From NCBI GenBank assembly GCA_038030265.1, contig CM075938.1, positions 3,945,009 to 4,009,008 of the forward strand: a stretch of 64,000 nt of DNA. The letters are read 5' to 3'. This DNA comes from Corythucha ciliata (Eukaryota > Arthropoda > Insecta > Hemiptera > Tingidae). Position numbers and translations under genes: made by a program. Below the pieces are notes generated by a model, which was not told the DNA's origin, ran no database searches, and saw nothing but the letters and a program-made list of their open reading frames with translations. Shown in pieces: positions 43,620 through 54,037 of the stretch (positions are counted from its first letter, which is position 1; each line of letters starts with the position of its first letter).

Positions 43620-46600
43620 AGTTAAAATTTGGCCCAGCGGGGAAAACCAAACCGACGTATAAGATATGACGCCTATTGCGTCGACGTAATCACGGGAAAC
43701 CTTCCTTCCCTTTCACTAAAGGAAACCAACTGGGACCACATTCTTGATTTAGACTTGGCGGACCCGACTTTCGGTAAATCTCAACCCGTAGATGTATTGT
43801 TGGGAGCAGACATCTTGAATCAGCTGATTCGGCCGCGATACAGGAGTGGGTCTCCCGCTACCCCAATCGCCGTGCAAACAACCCTTGGTTGGATTTTATT
43901 CGGCCCAACAGGCAGAAAAAACGCCTCCCTCTGTGCATTGTCTACAGTTGAAGCAGATGTTCAGACCATCTTATGTCTCTCGTTGGATCAGATGGTTCAA
44001 TCGTTAGGCGTTAGAGAACGTCCCGGATAAGGTGAAATTTGTTTCTCCTGAAGATCAATACTGTGACGAACTTTTTGAGTCTACGCATCAGCGAGAGGAA
44101 AACGGTCGCTATTCGGTGCCTTTGTTGTTCAAAAGGGGTGAGCCGGAATTAAGAGAGTCCAAAAGTAGAGCGATACGTCGATTGGGTGCATTGGAACGCC
44201 GGTTTGACTCTGATTCAGCCTTCAAAAGCCTTTATAACACCGCTATGGAGCAGCATTTCAGCAGCAGCTTCAGGCAGACGGAGTCATGCGTCGAGTGCCC
44301 TCAGAAGAAGCAAGTTATTCGGGTTATTACCTTCCGCATCACGCAATGACAAAGTCCAATCCGTCGGAAGGTTTACGCATAGTTTTTGATGCATCCGCAC
44401 GCACAGATAATGGCCGCAGCCTTAACGACTGCCTCGCCCAACATTCGCGTTCCTAGATCGATTCAACGGCAAAAGGAAACCCCTACGTTTCGAATTCATG
44501 GTTTTGCTGATGCTTCCCTCAAGGCTTATGGATGCGTTGTTTACCTGGTGACTATAAGGCAAGACGCTGCAGAGTCTGCATCTACAATTTTGGTGGCAAA
44601 AACGAAACTCCCGCCCACAAAACGAAAAGTAACATTGCCTCGATTGGAGTTGCTGGCAGCTTGCCTTTTAGCCAGTGCTCTTAAATAGTGCCAATTTTAA
44701 GTCGCCACTTGTCGATTCTCGACGTAAATTGTTGGACTGACTCTTCGGTGGCTTTACAGTGGATTCGCTCGTCACCAGACCGCTGGAAAATGTTTGTAGC
44801 GAATAGAGTCGATTTCATTCAAGAAAATACAAAAAAGGAGTGGTGGAGACACGTCCCAACTCTGGACAACCCCGCTGATCTCGCCTCAATAGGGCTCTCG
44901 CCTCGACAACTCAGCGAACGCGGCGATTGGTTTAGAGGTCCGCGTTGGCTCACCGACCCTTCCGAGGACTGGCCTCAAAGTAATGTCAAGCTACTGGAAG
45001 ATTTAGATCAATCAGATTTGGAAGAGAAACCTCACGTTCCGAGTATTTCATCGGTGACTATAAATCGGTGGTATAAATCCTTTGAGCTCTCTCCTGGATC
45101 GAACGTCCTCACTCCTCAAGCTACAAAGGGTAACCGCGTACTGTTTCCGCGTGTGTACCCCAAAGTCGAAAAGATACTTCGGACCACTGCGTACACCTGA
45201 ATTGCAGAGGAGCCTATCATACTGGATCAAATATACTCAAAAGACGGAGTTTCAAGATGTAATGACTCTTCTGAATAGCGGGAATCAGTTACCAAAAGCA
45301 TTAGCCAGGCTGTCTCCTTTCATTGACGACGCTGGGATCATTCGGGTGGGTGGACGGCTAAAAGCATCAGGGCTGAACAGCGACGAGAAACACCCTATCC
45401 TATCCTACTGCCCAGGAAGGCAGTGCTCTCAAAAATGATAGTCAATTTTTACCACAAAGAATTCGAACATTTGACAATTAATTCCTTGTACTCGGTCTTG
45501 TCAAGTAAATTTTGGATAATTTCAGCCCGTCAATTAATCCGTTCGGAAATATTCAGATGTATCACTTGTTTCAGAAATCGGCCACCGGCCAACAACCCAC
45601 TTATGGGAGACCTACCAGAGGTTAGAGTCAATCAAATCAGACCTTTTTCCTCAGTTGGCATTAATTTCGCGGGGCCAATGACAATTAAATCATCAAAATT
45701 AAGGAAGGCGCCCCAACAAAAGGCCTACATCTCAGTTTTCGTCTGCATGGCAACACGTGCTGTTCACCTTGAAGCCGTGTCAGACCTATCGACCGATGCA
45801 TTCCTCGCGGCCTTGAATCGTTTTGTCTATAGAAGGGGTCTACCATCCGACATTTATTCTGACAACGGTAGGAACTTTGTTCGGAGCCGACAGGGAGCTT
45901 AAAAAATTCGTGTCAGTGACACTTCCTTCGGATGCGGTAGCTTCCATCGCCTCCACTCGTGGGATCAGATGGCACTTCTCCCCTCCACAGGCTCCACATT
46001 TTGGAGGATTATGGGAGGCAGCCGTTAAATCTATGAAGACGTCGATGAAAAAAATCACTGGGAGCCAAATACTCACATTCGAAGAATTAACCACTTTGTT
46101 GGTCAGGATCGAAGGATGCATGAACTCTAGACCAATTACGCCGCTAAACAGCGACCCAAACGACTTCTCCGTGCTCACTCCGGCACATTTCTTAATTTTT
46201 GAACCAATCCTGTCTTTGCCGGAGAAAGACGCTCAGCAGACCATTAATATCGGTAATCTGAAGCGTTGGAAGCTCTTATTACAAATGCAACAAAGGTTTT
46301 GGTACCGTTGGCACCATGAATATCTCCACACGTTACAGAATCGACCTAAATGGATAAAAAAAAAACGGTGCCCCTTTCCGTCGGAGCGATGGTTATAGTG
46401 CGGGAAGATGACACACCACCTCTGTCATGGAAGATCGGCTGAATTTCTGAGATTTTTACCGGCACCGACGGGCAAGTAAGAGTAGGCAATGTTAAGATCG
46501 CAACAACGGAGAATGGCCGTGTAGTAATTAAAGAGTATAAGAGACCAGCAGTCAAGCTCGTCCCCCTACCAACTCAGCAATAATTGCTGAAGCTACGGAA
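43620..46600 (+). pseudogene. BEL/Pao polyprotein remnant, RT core deleted
   Basis: Plus strand. Protease end (VDVLLGADILNQLI, then TTLGWILFGPTG, about 43790-43910), the post-protease block (ESKSRAIRRLGALERRF near 44160), the first RT block (GLRIVFDASARTDNGRSLND near 44370), then an abrupt passage to the post-RT region (FRIHGFADASLKAYGCVVYL near 44490; LPRLELLAACLLA). Next come the RNase H-like WTDSSVALQWIRSS (about 44735), VGGRLKASGL, integrase zinc region (CITCFRNRPP near 45570), INFAGP, ATRAVHLEAVSDLST, SDNGRNF, a one-base frameshift, HFGGLWEAAVKSMK and the DUF5641-like tail. The RT catalytic core is missing by internal deletion. The integrase again has Asn at the first catalytic position. 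Confidence 0.88.
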
Positions 46601-46619
46601 GCTTCAGCGTGGGGCGGGA

Positions 46620-47310
46620 TGTTGAAAAAAGACCGCGTGATCGCAACGGTGATATCGTTTTGTTTTAGAAATTTAGTTTTGTCTTCTTGTCGAATTTAGT
46701 TTCTTTTGTATTTTAAGAGTTATTTTTAATTTAATAATATTTTTTTGTGAATCATAATATAACAACGCAATTTATAAGGAACAATTTTCAAGAAAGTTAA
46801 GAAAGATTTTTTTTGGAATCACGTGCTAAGTCGAGCTAGGGAGGTGAACCGATGTAACCAAAAAAAAAAAGGAAAGGTTTTTTACTGCTCCATGCTGTTT
46901 ACTAGTAAGAGCGGCCTTTTTTTTACCATAAAGTGCTATAAAGTCTATAAAGTGTCCTAAAGTGTCGATTTTAAATAGAGCAAAACGCCTGTTTCGCAAA
47001 ACCATTCGTGCCCACGTCCGGTGGCCTTTTGCCGGAGTTCGTACCGAGGTTCTGGCTAAGATTGAGATTGAGCGACCGACCGTCGACTGACCGTGCCGCA
47101 TCGTGGTTTCTCGAGGTAAGCCTCCCCTGAAGCTCGCACCCGTTTTGAATATAATTTGCAATAAACCATAAATAACGACCGTAAATCCTATAAATAGGAG
47201 CTTGAAGATTGTGACGACCTACCGTCCATTCAATTAAAACGAGTGCGGCAGTGCTGAATTTCAGTACCTTATCATGGATATGACTAATAAATTGAGTTTC
47301 ATTACTTAAA
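46620..47310 (+). repeat. 3' LTR of the BEL/Pao remnant
   Basis: Follows the purine-rich GTGGGGCGGGA and begins TGTTGAAAAAAGACC at 46620. It continues to about 47310, where S1 repeat resumes. It contains TATAAATAGG (near 47190) and AATAAA words, as expected in an LTR. No 5' LTR is present: the remnant begins directly in protease sequence at about 43620. The right boundary is approximate. Confidence 0.65.
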
Positions 47311-47389
47311 GTCTTTTTTTTAAATTGTCATAAAAAACTACTAAAATAAACAGGATTTTTTGCTTCACCATACGCAATACATGAGCAAT

Positions 47390-48680
47390 TTTTCTCAGTT
47401 TACTCGCGAATTAACGGTTTCTTCGCCTATTGCCATGATTTGGCGTTTTTTTTTTCAATTTCAGCCTGAAAAGTTGCCTTCAGAATCCGCAAATTGACGG
47501 AATTTTTCTCAATTTCAACCACGAGTTAGCGCTTTTTTTAAATCATAGCGGCGACGCGTCGTAGCGTTTCAAACCTATGAATTAGCGAATTTTCTCAATT
47601 TCAGTCACAAATTGGCGTTTGGCGCAATTTTAGCTTTAAATTGGCAATTTTTTTTCCATTTTTAGCTGCAAATTAGCAATTTTCTCAATTTTTAGGCTTA
47701 AAATTAACCTTTTTCCTAATTTTGACCAGGCTGATTATTTTATTTTCTAAATATTACCCGCAAATGAGGGGATTTATCACATTTTAGCACCGCATTAGCA
47801 ATTGTATATTACTTTTAGGTATAGCTTATTGCTTCTTCTCAGTTCTAGCCCGTGAATCAGCGTTGTTTTTACTTATAACCGTGCGTGAATTTGCGGTTTT
47901 TCTGAATTTTAGCCACAAAGTTGCCTACAGATTAAGGCGCGTATTTAAATTGAAAATTTCACCACACTTCCTTCCACCACACCATTATTCCTTCTTTTCA
48001 GTTATAGCCATGAATTAGCTTATTTTTTTAACATTTTACTATAGAAATGAATGAATTAGCCATTTTTCTGAATTTTAGCCACAAAAATGCCTATAGAAGG
48101 TGCGAATTTAAATTATAAATGTACTTTTTTTCTTTTTTTCAAACCTAAAAATTTACATCTATCCATCCATTTCTGTCAAAAAATCATCATTTTTAAATTA
48201 TAAAGTTCACGTCACTTAATTCGATAATTAGTGATGTTTCTCAATTGTAGCAGCGAATTTTCGCTTTTTCTAAATTTTAGCAGCGTGGTAGCGTTCCCAA
48301 CCCGTGCATTACCCACCGAGTTTTGACAATGTTTGCAAAGAATTGGCGTTTGGCTCAATTTAAGCTGAAAATTGGCAATTTTTAACAAAATTAGCACTTT
48401 TTCCCAATTTAAACCGAAAATTAACGTTTTTCTTAATTTTAGCTGCGCTAATTGGTGATTTTTTTCAATTCTAGCCGCGAATTAGTGATTTTTGTCCAAT
48501 TTTAACCTGAAAGCGTCTTTTATTTGTCAATATTATAGCGTGTTTTCTCAACTTTAACCGCGGGGTTTACCCAAGTACAACACTTTTGCGTTGGTTTCCG
48601 CAATTCATTGTAGAATGGCCTCCTTATACCGCGAATCATCGCTTTTTAGCAGCTATAGTCACGAATATTACCGATTTTTG
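47390..48680. repeat. Degenerate repeat S1, right part in the 10.9-kb element
   Basis: S1 units in the same order as at 5.38-5.75 and 11.68-12 kb. At 47.77 kb it has the uninterrupted form of the site where the JAMM-Gypsy element inserted in the other copy (GCAAATGAGG, then CATTTTAGCACCGC). Confidence 0.8.
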
Positions 48681-48708
48681 TCTCATAGAGTGTGCCGCAG
48701 GACACTGA

Positions 48709-50659
48709 ATGTGCCGCAGGACATTACAGGGGCACTCGAAGAAAACTAATTCCACAGAGGAATTCAAGTATGAAAACAATTGTGCTCATAAAAAAATATT
48801 CTCCGAACAAGAGGAAAGAGATTTGGTGGATTATCTGTTGCTTTGTAGCAAATTGCTCCATGGATTGACTCTAAAAACGTTCGCGAAATTCGTCCACGAC
48901 TTTGCTAGCCGAAATGGCAAATCAATCCCTGCAAGTTGGAATCTTTGTGGAGCAGCAGGGCCGCGTTGGATCCGTGATTTCCTGAAACGTCACAATCGCT
49001 TGGCTTTACGTAAGCCTCAGCCAACCAGCTTTGGAAGAGCTGCTTGTTTTAACCAACCAGTGGTGGATTCGTTTTTTTCGAACTTGAGTGCTCTCTTTGA
49101 TAAATATGAGTTCCAACCAGGGGACATCTACAATGTAGATGAAACAGGCCTTTCTACCGTACAAGCACCTCCCAAAATAATCGCCGAGAAAGGAGCCCGA
49201 AACGTTGGGGCCATATCATCCGCCGAAAGAGGAACCAATGTCACCTTAATAGCGACAGTCAACGCGTTGGGCAACACCATTCCCCCACTGGTTGTGTTCC
49301 CAAGGGTCAGGTTCCAGGATTCCATGCTGATTGGAGCTCCACCAGGCGCTATCGGAGTTGCTAATCCATCTGGATGGTCTAATTCAAGCATTTTCATGGA
49401 ATATATGAGACATTTGGTCAGGAATAGTCGCCCGTCAAAGGAGAAACCCATCCTATTGTTGATGGACAACCACGAGAGTCACCTTTCCGTTGAAGCCATA
49501 AATTTCGCCAAAGAGAATGGGGTGGTGATGTTTACTTCCCCCCCCCCCCACACGACTCATAAACTCCAACCACTGGATCGTGGGGTCTTTGGCCCCTTCA
49601 AAAAACACTACAATCACCAGATAACGTTGTGGCTACAAAACAATCCAGGGAAACCGATAACCATTCACCACATTTCGTCAATTCTTGGTGCGTCCTTCCA
49701 TCTTGGTTTCACTCCTGGGAACATCCAGGGTGGCTTTCGCGGCTCAGGGATCTACCCTATCAATCCTTACGTGTTTACTGAGGCTGACTTTTTACCATCC
49801 AACCCCACTGATCGTCCTGCTCCTCAACCCGCATGCCCAGCCGATTTGTCAGTGGTTCCAGGGCCGTCCGGCTGTCAGCAAACCAATCATTCGAATTCAC
49901 AAAGCATGCCAGGCTCTTCTGACTGAGTGAGTCCAAAAGAAGTTCGCTCATTACCGAAGGCCCAGGCCCGTGACCCAAAAAAAGGAGGACGCCGTCTTGG
50001 TAGGTCGCGAATCCTAACAGACACCCCAGAAAAAATGGAAATTGAAGCAGAAGCCTCAGCAAGGAAATCATCTCAACCCAAGCCAAAGCGACGTGAGCTC
50101 TTCAAGGCGCCAACTGTCTCTACTGCCAAGAAATCGAAGACACAGAAGAAACCCTCACAATATTCGTCCGAAGAAGATGAGACAGGTAACAGCAGCTCTT
50201 GATCAATAATTATTTATCATCTTAGTCTCGTCTCAAACCCAGAGTTCCACAAACTTTCTCAATTTTTTTTTTTTTTTTTACCTTTCCGATTTTTCAGATT
50301 TGGAACTCGACTCTACTTCTGAAAGCGAGCCCGACTTCGATCAAGTGGCAGCTGAAGCTATCACAGAATCCTGGGATGAAGAATGCCCCAACAACAACTT
50401 GGGAAAGTGGGTCCTGGTGAAATTTTCGTGTCCTAATGGCAACAAGTTTTATGTGGGACAAGTGTTGGTCTTGTACGATAACTCACAAGCTACTGTGAAA
50501 TTCGCTAGGAAAAGAGGGTCCATATTTGTCTGGCCCACAGTAGAGGACGTGTCTCAAGTTCGAATAAGTGATTTTGAAAAGGTGCTCCCACCACCCAACA
50601 TTAGAAGAAGGGGCGAAATAACATTTGATCTATCATTTAAAGGACTTAACATAATGTAG
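48709..50659 (+). pseudogene. pogo-type (Tigger-like) transposase with one intron and one stop
   Basis: DDE transposase of the pogo group, which inserts at TA. Exon 1 from 48709: CENP-B-like helix-turn-helix region (RRTLQGHSKKTN, KKIFSEQEERDLVDYL, AGPRWIRDFLKRHNRLALRK) and the DDE domain with NVDETG (about 49132), LLMDNHESH (about 49460) and PLDRGVFGPFK (about 49573) supplying three Asp. A TGA at 49924-49926 interrupts the frame, which continues in phase with a basic Lys/Arg-rich segment to 50185. A 112-bp GT-AG intron (50186-50297) then joins to SESEPDFDQ and a conserved C-terminal domain (WVLVKFSCPNGNKFYVGQVL) ending at 50659. Apart from the single stop the gene looks complete, so it is young. 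An extra upstream exon cannot be excluded. Confidence 0.88.
50186..50297 (+). other. Spliceosomal intron in the pogo transposase gene
   Basis: GACAG|GTAACAG donor and TTTTTCAG|ATTTGG acceptor, with a long pyrimidine tract before the acceptor. Removing it restores the frame across the acidic SEEDE...ESEPD stretch. Supports a metazoan-type genome. Confidence 0.8.
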
Positions 50660-51130
50660 ACTTCAATTTATTGATCTCGTATTCATAGGGCTCGAGCTGA
50701 TGTTACAATTTTATTTCTGGAGTTCAACTTATTTACTTGACAACTCGAGTGATGCGGAACTAGTTGAGTTACCAACCTAGTCTCACCATGCCCTAATTTT
50801 TACCACTTTTCTAAGTCATTTTAACTGATTTTTATTCTATTTTTCTAAAATTTAACCAAAATATTTTTCAAATTAAAACTAACTTAGGTATAAGCAACTT
50901 GTAAGTCTGAAAAATGTTGCACTTTATTTTGTTCAAAAGAAAAAACATCTAAAAACATGTTGAGGTTTATCTTTACCCATTGGTTATTGAGAAATCTACA
51001 TTAATTTCCTGGGGCACTGAAGGTGGCTCCAGGTACATCCACTGGTGGCTCCAGGTACAACCATGTTTGTACCTTGAGCTGGTTTGGAAGGGTTTGGCAA
51101 ATTCACTGTTATAAATAGAGAAGTGTAAAT
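50660..51130. other. Spacer between pogo and piggyBac genes
   Basis: AT-rich sequence with no gene. A 15-bp word GGTGGCTCCAGGTAC occurs twice at about 51023-51058. Transposon ends for pogo and piggyBac probably lie here but could not be fixed. Confidence 0.45.
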
Positions 51131-52333
51131 TTTGAAATTTTAGCAAGTGGATATTGTGGATGAAGAGTGTCATGAACGAACTAGACCAAAATGGGTGAAA
51201 TTAGATCAAAATTACGTTCAGGACAAAAACCTTAAAGTGGCTCAAGGTACAGCACCTTACCCTACTGTTGAAAGAATGCCAGGACGTATTTATTTAGCAT
51301 TTATTTTATCATTCATAGGTATCACAGCCTCACAAAACTGTGAGTCCTTACAGAAGGACGTTAGGAGAATACGCTGCAATTGCATCAGAATGTGTTTTGA
51401 TATGTTTACGCACTCTTGTTGTTTTTTATTCTTGTATGGCTCGTTATGATAACGTTGTGTGAATATTTTGTAGGCGCCGGCTCACTCTCAATGAGCTAGT
51501 CGATTTTTTGGAAACAGTCGATGAAAATGAAATCCCAGCCGCCGGAATAGATGTGGCAATGATGCCTCCATCAAATGCAACGGAGGATGTTACTGACGAC
51601 GATTCCGGTGGTGAGAAAGATCCCGTGGTTGACAATTTGCCAGCGAGTCAATTAACAAGTGAGGCCGAAGTCAGCGGTTCCGTATTAGTTTCGCTGATCG
51701 GTCAACACGTCAATGATTCATGCCGAGATGAACCATCCTCTCCTGCACCCCCTCCAAAAAAGAAACTCAAAGCCGCAACAAAAAAAAGTCGAAAGCTTGA
51801 TCAACTAGTGGCGTTCAATTGGTTCAACACTGAACTGCCGACTAGCAACGTGGAGTGGCCGCTCAAATTATCATGTGGAGAAGAGCTAAAAACTCCTTTG
51901 GAATTTTTTAAAAATTTTTTTGACCTAGCGGTTATGAAGCTTATCCTAACTTATACGAATCAATATGCGGCCAAAAAAAATCGTATGGGTGACTGTTCTG
52001 AAGAAGAGATGATGGCGTTTCTTGGAGTTCTTCCTCTAAGTGGCTATGTATGCTACCCAAGGAGAGCTATGTACTGGCAGAAAACTCCGGATAGTCAAAA
52101 TGCGCTAGTCTCCAGCGCCATATCAAGAGATCGATTCGATTTCATCATGGCAAATTTACATGTATGTGATAACGACAAACTAGATAAGTCCGACAGATTT
52201 GCCAAAATCCGGCCATTACTTTCCATGTTGAACGAACGATTTCAAGACCACCTACCCCACGAGAGAAATCATTCAGTGGACGAGTCAATGGTTCCGTATT
52301 TTGGAAAGCACGGGTGCAAGCAATTTATCCGAG

Positions 52334-52538
52334 GTATATAGCCACGTTAATTATTTTCACCCAATCATGGGCGTAGTTGAGTCAGCAGCTTTCAATATAT
52401 TTTTTTAGCTACTTTCATTGCAAAAATTTGTTTCCAGTCACGTGTTCCATGACCCAGTACCGAAACTTCTGGCTCCACTATGCTCATCGTATAACGCATG
52501 TTCAATCATACATGTGGATAATGTATCTTACATTGCAG
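52334..52538 (+). other. Intron 1 of the piggyBac transposase gene
   Basis: Donor GAG|GTATATA, acceptor ACATTGCAG|GC, 205 bp. Joins within a glycine codon and restores the family motif FIRGKPIRYGYKFW. Confidence 0.85.
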
Positions 52539-52898
52539 GCAAACCTATACGTTACGGCTACAAATTTTGGAGTGGCTGCACCAGTGGAGGATACGTTGCA
52601 TGGCTCGAGCCGTACCAGGGTGCGGGAACTCTTTCAAAAAATTACGAAGAAATGGGTATGGGATATGGCGTGATCATGTCCTACGCGGATCGCCTAGAGC
52701 CGGGGCTACCATACCGATTATTTTTCGATAACTTATTCACGAGTAAAGATCTCTTAACTGATCTTCATCGTCGCGGGATCCTTGCCACAGGAACTGTCAG
52801 GCAGAACCGCTTAGGGAAAGATGTCCCACTTTGCCCGGTGGAAGAAATGAAAAAGAAACCTAGAGGGTCGTTCGAAGTAATTTCGGACACGATGAAAT

Positions 52899-52968
52899 GT
52901 ATGTACATTGATAGTAGCCAGTTTCTTTTCTAATGAAGTTAAAAACTAACTTTTGAAAATGCAAATAG
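52899..52968 (+). other. Intron 2 of the piggyBac transposase gene
   Basis: Donor AAAT|GTATGT, acceptor GCAAATAG|GTCTC, 70 bp. Joins DTMK to a Cys codon and LSIVQWNDNN, the usual sequence after that point in this family. Confidence 0.8.
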
Positions 52969-53560
52969 GTCTCTCAATCGTTCAATGGAACGACAACAAT
53001 ATAGTGACGGTCGCCACCAATTTCGACACGGTGAGTCCCCTGCATCCCGTCAAGAGGTTTTCAAGGGAAGAAAAAAGAAGAAAAACAATTCATCAGCCTC
53101 GACTCATTCATGAATATAATCAATTCATGGGCGGCGTCGATCGAGCAGATCAGAATATTTCGTTATACCGAGTCTCGATCAGAGGGAAAAAGTGGTATTT
53201 CCCTCTGCTAGCTAAATCTAGTTGACGTGGCGGAACAAAATGCATGGCAGCTCCACAGGCGGGAAGGAGGCAAATTGGACCATCTGGCATTTCGACGTCG
53301 GCTTGCCACCAATATGCTCGAAACTTATGGATCTTCTAAGCCAAATCGAGGACGTCAATCAAAAGACGTGAAAATGGACTCTAGGTACGATAGGCTAGAC
53401 CATTTGGTAGCAAGCCTTCCTCTTGATGAAAAAAACAAAAAGAAACAGTTGCGTTGCCGGTTATGCTCGAAAAGAACCACCACGCAATTGTGTGAAATGC
53501 AACTTCCCTCTGCATGTGGACTGCTTTTTGCTTTATCACAAGAAATAGATTCATAAGGAT

Positions 53561-54037
53561 GTGAATTTCTAATTTTACATTCAAAATGTTTTCCTTCATT
53601 TTATGTTTTTGGTATATTTTATAGGTAGGACTCTCGTTTTGTGTGTAAAAATAAAGTTATTGGTGAAGAAAAATGGAGCTCCACTGGTGACTGACTGTTC
53701 CCCTATTCTCCTAACGTCCTTCCTGAAGGACTCCAAATATTGGCTTATCAAAAGGAATAATTTGACAAACTATTTTTTATTTTAGCTCCTAGTGGTCTTC
53801 TTAATTGACTAATTCATGAATTCCCAATTTCGCGACTAAAAAAAAATTCAGGAGTAACTGGGTTAAGTCCAGAAATCTGCTAAACCTTACTTCAACGTGA
53901 AACGCTCATTTCTGGGGAGATTTTATGGGGCTCTTCGTTATGGTACTAGTGCTCCTTCGTTCGTATACTTGTAGCACTGGGGGGGGGGATCTATTCCCCC
54001 ATACCCCCTCCCCCGTACCTGCGCCCCTGGTTACGGC
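53561..54037. other. Right flank of the piggyBac gene and end of the 10.9-kb element
   Basis: No gene. A G-run near 53981-53990 and CCCCATACCCCCTCCCCCGT before the terminus ACCTGCGCCCCTG at 54029, followed by the GTTACGGC octamer at 54030-54037. Confidence 0.6.

Larger units (their letters stand above)
51475..53560 (+). pseudogene. piggyBac-type (PGBD) transposase with two introns and two frameshifts
   Basis: DDE_Tnp_1_7 transposase, which moves elements at TTAA sites. The N-terminal region RRLTLNELVDFLETVDENEI starts after an acceptor-like TTTTGTAG at about 51473; an acidic linker follows. The DDE domain comes next: YWQKTPDSQNALVSSAIS and VDESMVPYFG (first Asp, about 52280). Intron 1 is 52334-52538 (GTATAT...TTGCAG), and splicing joins FIRG to KPIRYGYKFW. 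Second Asp in FFDNLFTS (about 52730). Intron 2 is 52899-52968. Third Asp in MGGVDRADQN (about 53135). A frameshift near 53210 leads to AEQNAWQLHRR, and another near 53485 separates CRLCSKRTTTQ from the zinc motif CVKC, LHVDCF. Catalytic residues are all present; the shifts inactivate it. An upstream 5' exon was not identified with confidence. Confidence 0.88.
43114..54029. mobile_element. 10.9-kb hAT-type element with perfect 8-bp duplication, carrying three other transposons
   Basis: Left end CAGTGGCGTAGGTAGGA at 43114; right end, read inverted, CAGGGGCGCAGGTACGG at 54029; 14 of 17 positions agree. Both ends are followed inward by C- or G-rich runs. The flanking octamers are identical: GTTACGGC at 43106-43113 and 54030-54037. 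The native interior is repeat S1 (43290-43600 and 47390-48680). Inside lie a BEL/Pao remnant (about 43620-47310), a pogo-type transposase gene (about 48700-50660) and a piggyBac transposase gene (about 51130-53560). No hAT transposase was found. The insertions could have occurred before or after the unit moved; the duplication only shows that the ends belong together. Confidence 0.88.

Noticed and set aside
51147..51449. 100-codon frame upstream of the piggyBac gene as a host gene or first exon
   Set aside because: No family resemblance, and the confident N-terminal exon starts after an acceptor-like site near 51473. It may be a leader exon, but nothing supports coding.
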